The notes under the pieces are model-generated. The model was not told where the DNA came from. It ran no database searches and saw only the letters and a list, made by a program, of their open reading frames with translations. A stretch of DNA of 64,000 nucleotides from Lacunisphaera limnophila (GTDB taxonomy: Bacteria > Verrucomicrobiota > Verrucomicrobiia > Opitutales > Opitutaceae), in NCBI RefSeq assembly GCF_001746835.1, contig NZ_CP016094.1, positions 620,001 to 684,000 of the forward strand, read 5' to 3'. How positions within the stretch are numbered: position 1 is the stretch's first letter; every line of letters begins with the position of its first letter. Shown here one piece after another: positions 14,946 to 22,984 of this stretch. The translations under genes were made by a program, and so were the position numbers.

Positions 14946-16091
14946 ATGAATACCCTTCGTTGCGGTTCGTATGCTTTGTGCCTGCTCATCCACGTAAACC
15001 TGTCCGCTCAGTGGAGCGCGACCGTGTTGAACCCTGAGGGGACTAACTTCTCCTCCGCCAACGGGGTCAATGCCGGATACCAGGCAGGTTATATCACCGT
15101 GGAGGGCGCCAATCATGCCGCGATCTGGACCGGGACCGCCGGGTCGGTGGTGGATATCCATCCCACGAGCGGCGCCATCCTCTCATATGTGAATGCCGTC
15201 AGCTCAAACCAACAGGGCGGATCCATCAATGCCACCACGGGGCCTTCAGTCCAGGCCTCGCTTTGGTCCGGCACCGCGGGTAGTCATGTCAGCCTCAGCC
15301 CGGCAGGATATGACGGATGGTCCATAGTGCGTGCGATGAGCGAAACGCAGCAAGGCGGCTACGTTTCCTATGCTGCCAGCCTGGGATTTCAGTACGCCGC
15401 ACTTTGGACAGGCACCGCAGGCAGTTTTGTGAATCTTCACCCGGGAGACATCTACACCACCGGTTCGTCCGTCTACGCCATGTCCTCCTCCCAGCAGGCG
15501 GGCATCGGCCGGGTGAGCGGTGGTTGGCGCCGCGCCGTTCTGTGGTCAGGGAGCGCGGAGAGCGTGGTGTATCTACACGCCTCCGGCCCGACATCCCTGG
15601 CAGAGTCCGGCGTCTATGCCATGACCGATTCGGCCCAGGGTGGCTTTGTGAATCTTACTGGTGGTGACTCGCAAAACCACGCGGCGATCTGGTTTGGCGA
15701 TCCCGACAGCCGGGTCGACCTGCACCCAACCGGGGCTACCCGATCAGAAATTCTTGCGATGGCTGGCGGTTTCCAAGCGGGCTTTGTGGACAATCAAGCC
15801 GCGGTCTGGACTGGCAGCGAAGCGAGCTACCTGAATCTGCACAGTTACGTGACCTCCCTCCTGGGTTCGGATTTCACCCAATCCAGTATCAAAGGGGCCT
15901 ATCTTGACGCCGGCACCCTTAATCTCGTGGGATCCGCCTCGGATCCCACACACTCGCTGACTTATGCCATGCTGTGGACGATGGCGATCCCGGAGCCCTC
16001 GACTTATGGCCTCGCCATCGGGCTGGTAACCCTGGGCCTGGTCCTGTGGCGCAAGCGGCACGGGCCAGCAGCTCAGGGGCGCGGAAATTGA
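14946..16091 (+). CDS. PEP-CTERM protein with about six internal repeats
   Basis: A 381-residue exported protein: signal peptide (MNTLRCGSYALCLLIHVNLSA), a repeat region and a PEP-CTERM sorting tail (IPEPSTYGLAIGLVTLG..LWRKR), which in PEP-CTERM organisms is processed by an exosortase (none in this window). About six repeats of 40-50 residues follow the pattern A-x-W-T-G-T-A-G-S-x-V-x-L-H-P ... YAM-S-x-x-Q-Q-x-G, beginning near residues 40, 87, 133, 180, 230 and 270. The same fold type is seen in HAF-repeat proteins. The ATG at 14946 is chosen for the signal peptide; the frame is open upstream. Codon use looks less GC-biased than the neighbours, as does the 130 bp upstream, hinting at recent acquisition or relaxed selection. 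Surface or extracellular role; ligand unknown. Confidence 0.85.
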   Translation: MNTLRCGSYALCLLIHVNLSAQWSATVLNPEGTNFSSANGVNAGYQAGYITVEGANHAAIWTGTAGSVVDIHPTSGAILSYVNAVSSNQQGGSINATTGPSVQASLWSGTAGSHVSLSPAGYDGWSIVRAMSETQQGGYVSYAASLGFQYAALWTGTAGSFVNLHPGDIYTTGSSVYAMSSSQQAGIGRVSGGWRRAVLWSGSAESVVYLHASGPTSLAESGVYAMTDSAQGGFVNLTGGDSQNHAAIWFGDPDSRVDLHPTGATRSEILAMAGGFQAGFVDNQAAVWTGSEASYLNLHSYVTSLLGSDFTQSSIKGAYLDAGTLNLVGSASDPTHSLTYAMLWTMAIPEPSTYGLAIGLVTLGLVLWRKRHGPAAQGRGN

Positions 16092-16109
16092 TTTGAGGGT
16101 GGCCGTGGG

Positions 16110-16565
16110 GTGCGCTCCACTTCCCCCGTGAGCGAGCCAATCCCCCCGCCCGAGGCCAAGCGTCGCGACTTCCGAAATTTCTTCCAGTCGGTCGGCTACG
16201 CCCTGGAGGGATTCCGCGCCGCGCTCAAGCACGAGCCCTCGTTCCGCGAGGACCTGCTCTTCATGGCGGTCCTCACCCCGCTGGCCGTCATTCTGCCGGT
16301 CAACGCCGTCTCCACGGCAGTGATGATCTTCTCACTCTTCCTCATCGTCATCGCCGAGCTGCTGAACTCAGCCATCGAGTGGACGATCGACGATATCTCC
16401 CTCGCCAAGCGCCCGTTCGCCAAGCGCGCCAAGGACATGGGCAGCGCGGCGGTCTTCCTCGCCTACATCAACTGCATCGTGGTGTGGGGCGTTATTCTCT
16501 ACTCCAACTGGAATCGCATCGCGACCCTCGAGTTCCTGAAGTGGCCGCCGCCATTCCTGCCCTAA
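16110..16565 (+). CDS. dgkA: Diacylglycerol kinase DgkA family
   Basis: A 151-residue inner membrane enzyme that phosphorylates diacylglycerol or undecaprenol-type lipids. Signatures: N-terminal RNFFQSVGYALEGFRAALKHEPSFREDLL, three membrane helices, and the active-site stretch ELLNSAIEWTIDDIS followed by AKDMGSAAVFLA, which carry the catalytic Glu and metal-binding residues of the family. The start is GTG at 16110 (or the GTG at 16128); no ATG lies in a suitable place. It is 18 bp after the PEP-CTERM gene and 6 bp before the esterase gene. Whether it is the lipid-recycling kinase or an undecaprenol kinase cannot be decided here. Confidence 0.93.
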   Translation: MRSTSPVSEPIPPPEAKRRDFRNFFQSVGYALEGFRAALKHEPSFREDLLFMAVLTPLAVILPVNAVSTAVMIFSLFLIVIAELLNSAIEWTIDDISLAKRPFAKRAKDMGSAAVFLAYINCIVVWGVILYSNWNRIATLEFLKWPPPFLP

Positions 16566-16570
16566 CGCCC

Positions 16571-17452
16571 ATGAAATCGCTCGTCCTTGCCGCGGCGCTC
16601 CTCGCGACCTGCCCGGGCGGGGCGGCCGACCTGCCCGATCCCCTGCCCGCCATGGAGACCCGTCCCTACAAACACGTGGCCGGCCGCGATCTGTCGGTCG
16701 ATATCTTCCGGCCCGGTCCCGCCCACCCCGCGGCCGGGCGGCCCGCCATCGCCTTCTTCCACGGCGGGGGCTGGGTCTTCGGCCAGCCGGCCGAGTTCCA
16801 CGCCGCCTGCCGGCGCTATGCCCGCCTGGGCTTCGTCACCTTCGCCTTCTCCTACCGCCTGTCGATCAAGCCGGACGGCACCTATCCCCATCCCGACATC
16901 ACCCTCGTCGAGTCGGTCAAGGACGCCCGCTCTGCCGTCCGCTGGCTCCGGACCAACGCCGCGGACCTCGGCATCGACCCGGCCCGGATCGTCGTCGCCG
17001 GCCAGTCCGCCGGCGGCGAACTCGCCTGGGCCACCGCGCTATGCGACGCCGTCAACGAGGCCACGGACGATCCCGCCGTCAGCCCGCGGCCCGACGCCCT
17101 GCTGCTGTATTCGAGCAACTACAACACCATGGAGGTCTGGGCCGACCTGATCATGGACCGGCGCCGCGCGGAAATCTGGTCCGTCTCGCCCTACCACAAC
17201 CTGAAAGCCGGCCTGCCGCCCGCCCTGGCGTTTCACGGGACCAAGGACTCGCAGGTCCCTTATTTCAGCGTGCAGCTCTTCGCCACCAGGACGCGCGAGC
17301 TCGGCAACGCCTTCGAACTGGTGACCTTTGAAGGGCGCGACCACTACCTAGGGGAAGGCCACGCGGAATACGCCCGGTATTTCGATGACGCGATCCTGGA
17401 ACGGACCGATGCGTTCCTGCGGCAGCTCGGCTTCATGCCCGGGCCCCGCTGA
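16571..17452 (+). CDS. Secreted alpha/beta hydrolase, HSL-type esterase
   Basis: A 293-residue hydrolase with signal peptide (MKSLVLAAALLATCPGGAA) and the hormone-sensitive-lipase layout: oxyanion motif FFHGGGWVFG, nucleophile elbow GQSAGGELAW, a late Asp in HGTKDSQVP and catalytic His in EGRDHYLGEG. Such enzymes act on short-chain acyl esters in periplasm or medium. The ATG at 16571 is the only one that yields the signal peptide; it follows dgkA by 6 bp. Substrate unknown; a link with polysaccharide deacetylation is possible but unsupported. Convergent with the LptF/G gene. Confidence 0.9.
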   Translation: MKSLVLAAALLATCPGGAADLPDPLPAMETRPYKHVAGRDLSVDIFRPGPAHPAAGRPAIAFFHGGGWVFGQPAEFHAACRRYARLGFVTFAFSYRLSIKPDGTYPHPDITLVESVKDARSAVRWLRTNAADLGIDPARIVVAGQSAGGELAWATALCDAVNEATDDPAVSPRPDALLLYSSNYNTMEVWADLIMDRRRAEIWSVSPYHNLKAGLPPALAFHGTKDSQVPYFSVQLFATRTRELGNAFELVTFEGRDHYLGEGHAEYARYFDDAILERTDAFLRQLGFMPGPR

Positions 17453-17461
17453 TCGCCCCGC

Positions 17462-18574
17462 CTACCGCATCCGCCCGAAGAACCACGCGGCAATCCCGAT
17501 CATCGCGAGGTTGGGCATGGCCGCCGCCCAAACCGGCTCGACCAGCCCCTTGCCGCCGAGGATCGTGGCGAGGCTGCTGAGCAGGTAATAGACGAAAAAC
17601 AGGCCGATCGACTTCGACACCCCGACCGCCGGACTCACGCGCACCCCCGAAACCGCGAAGGGCACCGCGATCGCGATCACGATGAGCGGCCCCAGCGTCG
17701 AAAACATCACGCTGTAGTAACGCACCTCGTAGCGCAGGACCTTGGGGTTGTGCTCGGCGTGGAAATAATCCGTGATGCGCTGGAGCTCGTTGAAGGAGAG
17801 GTCCTGCGGCCGGCGGTCGATCAGCAGCATCAGCGCGGGGTCTTCCCGGAAGTGCGGCACCGTCTTCTCGGCAAAGGACACCGAGCGCAGCAGCTCCCCC
17901 AGCTCCGGGTCGAACCACAGTTCCCGTCCGTCGCGAAAGGTCCAGGCGCGCTGCCCGGCATCATAGGTGGCCTCGCGGGCCATCAGGCGCGTCTTCTCGC
18001 GGCGTTGCGGATCGAGCTCCGACACGGTCACGCCGAAGGATTTGCCCGAGTAGCGGCTGTAGCGGTTGATGAACCACATGCGGTTCTGCGGCCGGTTGTC
18101 GAACGCCACGCTGGAGACGAGCCCGAGGGTATCGCCGCCCTTCTGCTCCGCCTCGGCCCGGAACTCGAAGCGCTCGAGCAGGCTGCGCGAGGTCTCCACC
18201 GACCAGGGCACGACGCTGGAATTGAGCAGGAGCGATACGCCGCAAAAAAACAGCCCGGCCAGCCAAAGCGAGCGCGTGGTGGCGAAGATGTTGAGCCCGG
18301 CGGCGCGGATGGCGGTCAGCTCATTGTTGCGGTGCAGCTTGCCCAGCACGAACAGCAGCGACAACAGCATCGAGAGCGGCAGCACCAGCGTCAGGTAGCT
18401 GGGCATGAGGGTGGCAAAATAAAGCAGGATGTCGCCCGCCCCGGCCCCGACGTCGATCAATTCGCGCAGTTTGTCCGACAGCGCCGTGATCAGCAGCAGG
18501 CCGATCGTGGCCGCCAGCAGCAGCCCGAGCATTTTCAGCCATTCGGCGAGGAGGTAGCGGTCCAGGAGTTTCAA
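17462..18574 (-). CDS. LptF/LptG family permease (LPS export), TTG start
   Basis: A 370-residue inner membrane protein of the YjgP/YjgQ family, which with LptB and LptC extracts lipopolysaccharide from the inner membrane. Six helices with a large periplasmic beta-jellyroll (about residues 100-260): LPSYLTLVLPLSMLLSLLFVLGKLHRNNELTAIRAAG is the family signature, and the C-terminal pair of helices (LIVIAIAVPFA ... GGKGLVEPVWAAAMPNL) closes it. The start is set at TTG 18574 (MKLLDRYLLAEW) because a GAGG lies six bases upstream and the family N-terminus begins there; the ATG at 18646 would add 24 non-conserved residues. Only one of the LptF/LptG pair is in the window. Divergent from the NSS transporter. 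Confidence 0.88.
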   Translation of the reverse strand: MKLLDRYLLAEWLKMLGLLLAATIGLLLITALSDKLRELIDVGAGAGDILLYFATLMPSYLTLVLPLSMLLSLLFVLGKLHRNNELTAIRAAGLNIFATTRSLWLAGLFFCGVSLLLNSSVVPWSVETSRSLLERFEFRAEAEQKGGDTLGLVSSVAFDNRPQNRMWFINRYSRYSGKSFGVTVSELDPQRREKTRLMAREATYDAGQRAWTFRDGRELWFDPELGELLRSVSFAEKTVPHFREDPALMLLIDRRPQDLSFNELQRITDYFHAEHNPKVLRYEVRYYSVMFSTLGPLIVIAIAVPFAVSGVRVSPAVGVSKSIGLFFVYYLLSSLATILGGKGLVEPVWAAAMPNLAMIGIAAWFFGRMR

Positions 18575-18696
18575 CGTCGGCCTCAGACAACCGATCCGCC
18601 CCCGGGTGGCAAAGCCGAATCCGTCGCTCGTCGCCGGGAATCGCACGGCGGCCAGTTGGGGTTTGCACGAGGGGCGGTTTCCCCTTTCATCCGCGC

Positions 18697-20313
18697 ATGG
18701 TAAAAACCCAAGAAGCCTGGAGTTCTCGTCTGGGCGTGATTCTGGCCGTGGCCGGCAGCGCGGTCGGCCTCGGCAACTTCCTCCGCTTTCCCGGCCTGGC
18801 CGCCCAGTATGGCGGGGCCTCGTTCATGATCGCCTACTTCATCTCGCTGGTGCTGCTCGGCATCCCGATCGGCTGGGCGGAATGGACGATGGGCCGCAAG
18901 GGTGGCATCGCCGGCTACCACTCCTCCCCCGGCATCTTCCACGCCATCGTCAAGCACCCGTGCGGCAAATACCTCGGCCTGCTCGGCTTCATCATCCCCG
19001 TCATGGTCTATATGTACTACGTGTACATCGAGGCCTGGTGCCTGGGCTACGCCCTGAACGCCGCCACCGGCGTCCTCAGCCAGCCCGGCATGAACTACAG
19101 CTCGTTCTTCGCCACCTTCACCGGGGCGGGCCAGGACGGCGCCTCGATTCATTTCGGCCTGCATGACGTCGGCATCTTCGTCGTCATTGTCTACGCCCTG
19201 AATTTCTTCTTCATCTACCGCGGCATCTCCAAGGGCGTGGAATTCGTCTGCAAATGGGGCATGCCCGTGCTGATCGTGATCGCCCTCATCATCCTCGCGC
19301 GCGTGCTCACGCTCGGCACCCCCGATCCCGCGAAACCCGACCAGAATGTGCTCAACGGCCTCGGCTTCATGTGGAACCCCAAGGAGATCGTCAGCGGACT
19401 CAAGAACCCCCAGCTCTGGCTCGCCGCCGCCGGCCAGATCTTCTTCTCCCTCTCCGTCGGCTTCGGCGCCATCATCACCTACGCCAGCTACCTGAAGAAA
19501 AAAGACGACGTCGTGCTCAGCGGTCTCACCGCCGCCTCGGCCAACGAGTTCTGCGAGGTCGCTCTCGGCGGGCTCATCACCGTCCCCGCCGCCTTCGTCT
19601 TCCTCGGCGCGGCCGGCATCGTCGGCATGGGGACCTTCGGCCTCGGGTTCAACGTCTTGCCCCACGTCTTCGCCCAGATGGCCTTCGGCCAGTTCTTCGC
19701 CACCATCTTCTACCTGCTGCTCTTCCTCGCGGCCATCACCAGCTCCCTCTCGATGCTCCAGCCCGGCATTGCCTTCTTCGAGGAGGGCCTCGGCCTGGGC
19801 CGCAAATCCGCGATGGGCGTCCTCGGCCTCCTCACCGCCCTCGGCACCGCCCTGGTGTGGTGGTTCTCCAAGGACCTCAAGGCCCTCGACACAATCGATT
19901 TTTGGATCGGCACCGTCGGCATCTTCATCTGCGGCACCATCCTGATCATCGTCTTCGGCTGGGTCATCGGCATCGACGAGGGCGTGGCCGAGGCCCACCA
20001 GGGCGCCGAGATGCGCATCCCGGCCTTCTACAAGCCGGTCATGAAATACATCACGCCGCTCTACCTGCTGGCCATCTTCGTGATGTTCATCCTCGCGAAT
20101 GTCTTCGGCTGGAACTTCACCTTCGGCGCCGGGGCGGAATTCAAGCCCACCGGCTACATCACCGACCTCGTCGGCGAAAATCCCAGTGCCCCGGCCCGCA
20201 TCGCCTTCGGCTTTATCATCATCACCATCATCTTCGTCACCCTGCTCGTCGCCCAAGCCGGCAAACGCTGGGAAGCGGCGGACAAGAACAAACTCGGAGG
20301 CACCAAGTCATGA
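18697..20313 (+). CDS. Sodium:neurotransmitter symporter family amino-acid transporter
   Basis: A 538-residue inner membrane transporter with about 12 helices. Helix 1 carries the LeuT-fold sodium/substrate motif AVAGSAVGLGNFLRFPGLAAQYGGASF, and helix 6 the unwound region FFSLSVGFGAIITYASYL. The family (NSS/SNF) imports amino acids or amines with sodium; bacterial members with a tiny partner, like MetP/MetS, import methionine and alanine. The ATG at 18697 fits the family N-terminus (SSRLGVILAVAGSAVG). The stop overlaps the ATG of a 51-residue gene, which supports a MetPS-type two-component symporter. Terminated at 20503-20529. Confidence 0.93.
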   Translation: MVKTQEAWSSRLGVILAVAGSAVGLGNFLRFPGLAAQYGGASFMIAYFISLVLLGIPIGWAEWTMGRKGGIAGYHSSPGIFHAIVKHPCGKYLGLLGFIIPVMVYMYYVYIEAWCLGYALNAATGVLSQPGMNYSSFFATFTGAGQDGASIHFGLHDVGIFVVIVYALNFFFIYRGISKGVEFVCKWGMPVLIVIALIILARVLTLGTPDPAKPDQNVLNGLGFMWNPKEIVSGLKNPQLWLAAAGQIFFSLSVGFGAIITYASYLKKKDDVVLSGLTAASANEFCEVALGGLITVPAAFVFLGAAGIVGMGTFGLGFNVLPHVFAQMAFGQFFATIFYLLLFLAAITSSLSMLQPGIAFFEEGLGLGRKSAMGVLGLLTALGTALVWWFSKDLKALDTIDFWIGTVGIFICGTILIIVFGWVIGIDEGVAEAHQGAEMRIPAFYKPVMKYITPLYLLAIFVMFILANVFGWNFTFGAGAEFKPTGYITDLVGENPSAPARIAFGFIIITIIFVTLLVAQAGKRWEAADKNKLGGTKS

Positions 20314-20465
20314 CCACCGGCGGCTGGCTCACCATGATCTTCTCGGTCGGTTTCGTCACCGTCCTCTTCGTCTATTGCGTCTGGCGCGTCCTCACCGGCC
20401 ACCAGCCCGACCACGATCTCGGCCACATCGAGCCCGTGCACGACGACCAGGTGGACGAACGCTGA
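20310..20465 (+). CDS. Small subunit of the NSS transporter (MetS-like)
   Basis: A 51-residue single-pass membrane protein (MTTGGWLTMIFSVGFVTVLF..., helix about residues 6-28, then a hydrophilic acidic/His-rich tail QPDHDLGHIEPVHDD). It overlaps the transporter stop by 4 bp (ATGA) and has one of the few good ribosome binding sites in the window (GGAGG, about 10 bp upstream at 20296). Small single-helix partners are needed by MetP-type symporters, and size, position and topology match. The exact family assignment is by analogy. Confidence 0.72.
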   Translation: MTTGGWLTMIFSVGFVTVLFVYCVWRVLTGHQPDHDLGHIEPVHDDQVDER

Positions 20466-20489
20466 CCCCGGGGTCACCCATTCTCCCGC

Positions 20490-20516
20490 TTGATTTTTCC
20501 GGGAGCCCGCTACAAT
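20490..20516 (+). promoter_or_regulatory. Possible htpG promoter overlapping a terminator
   Basis: TTGATT (20490-20495) and TACAAT (20511-20516) are separated by 15 bp, slightly short for sigma-70. The -10-like box lies in the loop of the terminator hairpin at 20503-20529, so transcription would begin about 20523, past most of the hairpin, and escape termination. No heat-shock inverted repeat (CIRCE) or sigma-32 motif was recognised. Confidence 0.35.
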
Positions 20517-20529
20517 GGCGGGCTCTTTT
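20503..20529 (+). terminator. Intrinsic terminator of the NSS transporter unit
   Basis: Perfect 8-bp stem (GAGCCCGC at 20503-20510 with GCGGGCTC at 20518-20525), 7-base loop, then TTTT. It ends only 30 bp before the htpG start codon. Confidence 0.85.
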
Positions 20530-20559
20530 CATTTTCCAACCACCCTCCCTCCTCCTCCC

Positions 20560-22407
20560 ATGTCCACCACCCCCGCTCCGCAGAAGTTCGAGTTCCAGGC
20601 TGAGATCAAGCAGCTCCTCGATATCGTCATCCATTCGCTCTACACCGAGAAGGAAATCTTCGTCCGCGAGCTCGTCTCCAACGCCTCCGATGCCCTCGAG
20701 AAACTCCGCCACCTCCAGCTGACCGAGAAGGACATCCAGGACGGCGACGCCCCGCTCGAGATCACGATCTCCACCGACGAAACCGCCAAGACCATCACGA
20801 TCCAGGACTCCGGCCTCGGCATGACCCGCGCCGAGCTGATCGAGAACCTCGGCACCATCGCCCACTCCGGCTCCAAGCAGTTCCTCAAGGCCCTCGGCGA
20901 GGGCGGTGCCAAGAATTCCAGCCTCATCGGCCAGTTCGGCGTCGGTTTCTACTCCGCCTTCATGGTCGCCAAGTCCGTCAAGGTCTACAGCCGCTCCTGG
21001 CGCACGGCCGAGCCCGGCCACGTCTGGACCAGCGACGGCTCCGGCTCCTACGAGGTCGAGGAGGCCGCCGACCTCCGCCGCGGCAGCAAGATCGTCGTCG
21101 AGCTCAAGGACGAGTGCGACGAGTTCGCCAAGGACTGGCGCATCAAGGAAATCCTCACCCGCTACAGCGCCTTCGTCGGTTTCCCCGTCACCCTCAACGC
21201 CAAGAAGTTCGAGACCGTCCAGGCTCTCTGGCTCCGCTCCAAGAACGAGATCAAGGACGAGGAATACACCGAGTTCTACAAGTTCCAGGCCAACGCCCAC
21301 GACGCCCCGCGCTACCGCCTGCACTTCTCCGCCGACGCCCCGCTGGCGATCAACGCCCTTGTCTTCGTCCCGCAGGACAACACCGAGAAGCTCGGCTTCG
21401 CCCGCCTCGAGCCCTCTGTGGCCCTTTACTGCCGCAAGGTCCTGATCGACGCCGCACCGAAGAACCTCCTGCCCGAGTGGCTCCGCTTCATGAAGGGCGT
21501 GATCGACAGCGAGGACCTCCCGCTGAACATCTCGCGCGAGACCATGCAGGACAAGGCCCTGCTCGACAAACTCGGCAAGGTCATCACCAAGAAATTCCTG
21601 AAGCTGCTCGAGGACGAGGCCGGCGCGCGCGCCGACACCTACAACGAGTTCTACCAGGAATTCGGCATCTTCCTGAAGGAGGGCGCCGCCCTCGACTTCA
21701 CCCACAAGGACCAGATCGTGAAGCTCCTCCGCTTCGAATCCTCCCTGACCGAGCCGGGCAAGACCACCTCGCTGGCCGACTACGTGTCGCGCATGAAGGA
21801 CGGCCAGAAGGAAATCTATTTCCTCATCGCGCCCAACCGCGCCGCCATCGAGTCCGGCCCCTACCTCGAGGGCTTCAAGGCCCGCAACCTCGAGGTGCTC
21901 TTCTGCCACGAGCCGGTGGACGAGTACGTCTTCAACAACGTCCGCGAATTCGACGGCAAGAAGTTCCTCGCCGCCGACCACGCCGACGTGAAGCTCGACG
22001 ACGTCCCGCAGACCGGCGAGGCCCTCTCCGAGGCCGACGCCAAGGATCTCGCGAAATGGCTCCAGGACACGCTCGGCACCCAGGTCGCCGAGGTGAAGAC
22101 GTCCGACCGCCTCGTCGGCTCCCCCGCCCTCGCGACCAACGCCGACAAATTCATGACCGCCCAGATGCGCCGCATGATGAAGGCCATGAAGAAGGACGGC
22201 GGCCCCGACGAGCCGGTGAAGGTCAACCTCGAGATCAACCCGCGCCACGCCGTGATCAAGAAACTCGCCGCCCTGCGCACGACCGACGCCGACAAGGCCG
22301 AGCTCATCGCTGAGCAACTCCTCGACAACTCCCTCATCACCGCGGGCCTGATGGAAGATCCCTCCCGGATGATCGCGCGCCTGAACAAACTCCTCGAGAG
22401 CGTCTGA
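20560..22407 (+). CDS. htpG: Molecular chaperone HtpG (Hsp90)
   Basis: A 615-residue cytoplasmic ATP-dependent chaperone. The N-terminal ATPase of the GHKL fold is clear: LVSNASDALEKLRHLQL (metal Asn/Glu helix), IQDSGLGMTRAELIENLGTIAHSGSKQF (Asp/Gly nucleotide box), LIGQFGVGFYSAFMVA (lid). The middle domain includes LPLNISRETMQ and the catalytic Arg region; the C-terminal dimerisation domain ends AELIAEQLLDNSLITAGLMEDPSRMIARLNKLLES. Length is normal. The ATG at 20560 is chosen over an in-frame ATG at 20515 that lies within the upstream terminator. It is preceded by CCCTCCTCCTCCC rather than a Shine-Dalgarno sequence. Confidence 0.97.
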   Translation: MSTTPAPQKFEFQAEIKQLLDIVIHSLYTEKEIFVRELVSNASDALEKLRHLQLTEKDIQDGDAPLEITISTDETAKTITIQDSGLGMTRAELIENLGTIAHSGSKQFLKALGEGGAKNSSLIGQFGVGFYSAFMVAKSVKVYSRSWRTAEPGHVWTSDGSGSYEVEEAADLRRGSKIVVELKDECDEFAKDWRIKEILTRYSAFVGFPVTLNAKKFETVQALWLRSKNEIKDEEYTEFYKFQANAHDAPRYRLHFSADAPLAINALVFVPQDNTEKLGFARLEPSVALYCRKVLIDAAPKNLLPEWLRFMKGVIDSEDLPLNISRETMQDKALLDKLGKVITKKFLKLLEDEAGARADTYNEFYQEFGIFLKEGAALDFTHKDQIVKLLRFESSLTEPGKTTSLADYVSRMKDGQKEIYFLIAPNRAAIESGPYLEGFKARNLEVLFCHEPVDEYVFNNVREFDGKKFLAADHADVKLDDVPQTGEALSEADAKDLAKWLQDTLGTQVAEVKTSDRLVGSPALATNADKFMTAQMRRMMKAMKKDGGPDEPVKVNLEINPRHAVIKKLAALRTTDADKAELIAEQLLDNSLITAGLMEDPSRMIARLNKLLESV

Positions 22408-22447
22408 GCCGTCACACCCTGCCAAGGATCGGTAGGCCCCGCCTGCC

Positions 22448-22984
22448 ATGGAACCTGCCCCGACCAAGCCTGCGTTTCCCCTCGCCCTGCCGGCGCCCAG
22501 CACGGCTGTGACCGTTCTCAGCCAGGATCTGCTGCAGGCCGCCATCACCGGGTCGCGCCAAAGTCCTCGCCGCCGAATCATCCTACCCCTGCACCAGGCG
22601 GCGGGCGACAGCCTCCACCGGATGCTGAATGCGATCCAACCGCGCAGCTACATCCCGCCCCACCGCCACCTCAACCCGCCCAAGGCGGAGAGCATTGTCG
22701 TGCTGCGGGGCGCCATCCTCTACCTGACCTTCACCGCGGCGGGCGCCGTCGAACAAACGCACCGGCTGGGCGCGGACCTGCCCACGTTCGGTGTGGATAT
22801 CCAACCGGGCGTCTACCACACCTTCCTCGCCCTGGCCGAGGACACCGTGCTGTTTGAGGTCAAACCCGGGCCCTACGAGAAAGCTTCCGACAAGGACTTC
22901 GCCCCCTGGGCTCCGGCGGAAGCGAGCGCCGAGGCGGAAGCCTATCTGGATCAGCTCTACCGGTTCTGCGGGAAAAAGGATTAA
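22448..22984 (+). CDS. WbuC-family cupin-fold metalloprotein
   Basis: A 178-residue cupin. Signatures of WbuC proteins, often met near O-antigen clusters: SPRRRIILPLHQAAGDSLHRMLNAI followed by RSYIPPHRHLNPPKAESIVVLRG, which gives the HxH...K.E metal-site pattern, then VDIQPGVYHTFLALAEDTVLFEVKPGPY, with the third His. Function is unknown for the family; sugar-nucleotide modification or sensing has been suggested by context elsewhere, but no such genes are near. Its stop (22984) overlaps by 4 bp the convergent PEP-CTERM gene end (22981). Confidence 0.88.
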   Translation: MEPAPTKPAFPLALPAPSTAVTVLSQDLLQAAITGSRQSPRRRIILPLHQAAGDSLHRMLNAIQPRSYIPPHRHLNPPKAESIVVLRGAILYLTFTAAGAVEQTHRLGADLPTFGVDIQPGVYHTFLALAEDTVLFEVKPGPYEKASDKDFAPWAPAEASAEAEAYLDQLYRFCGKKD

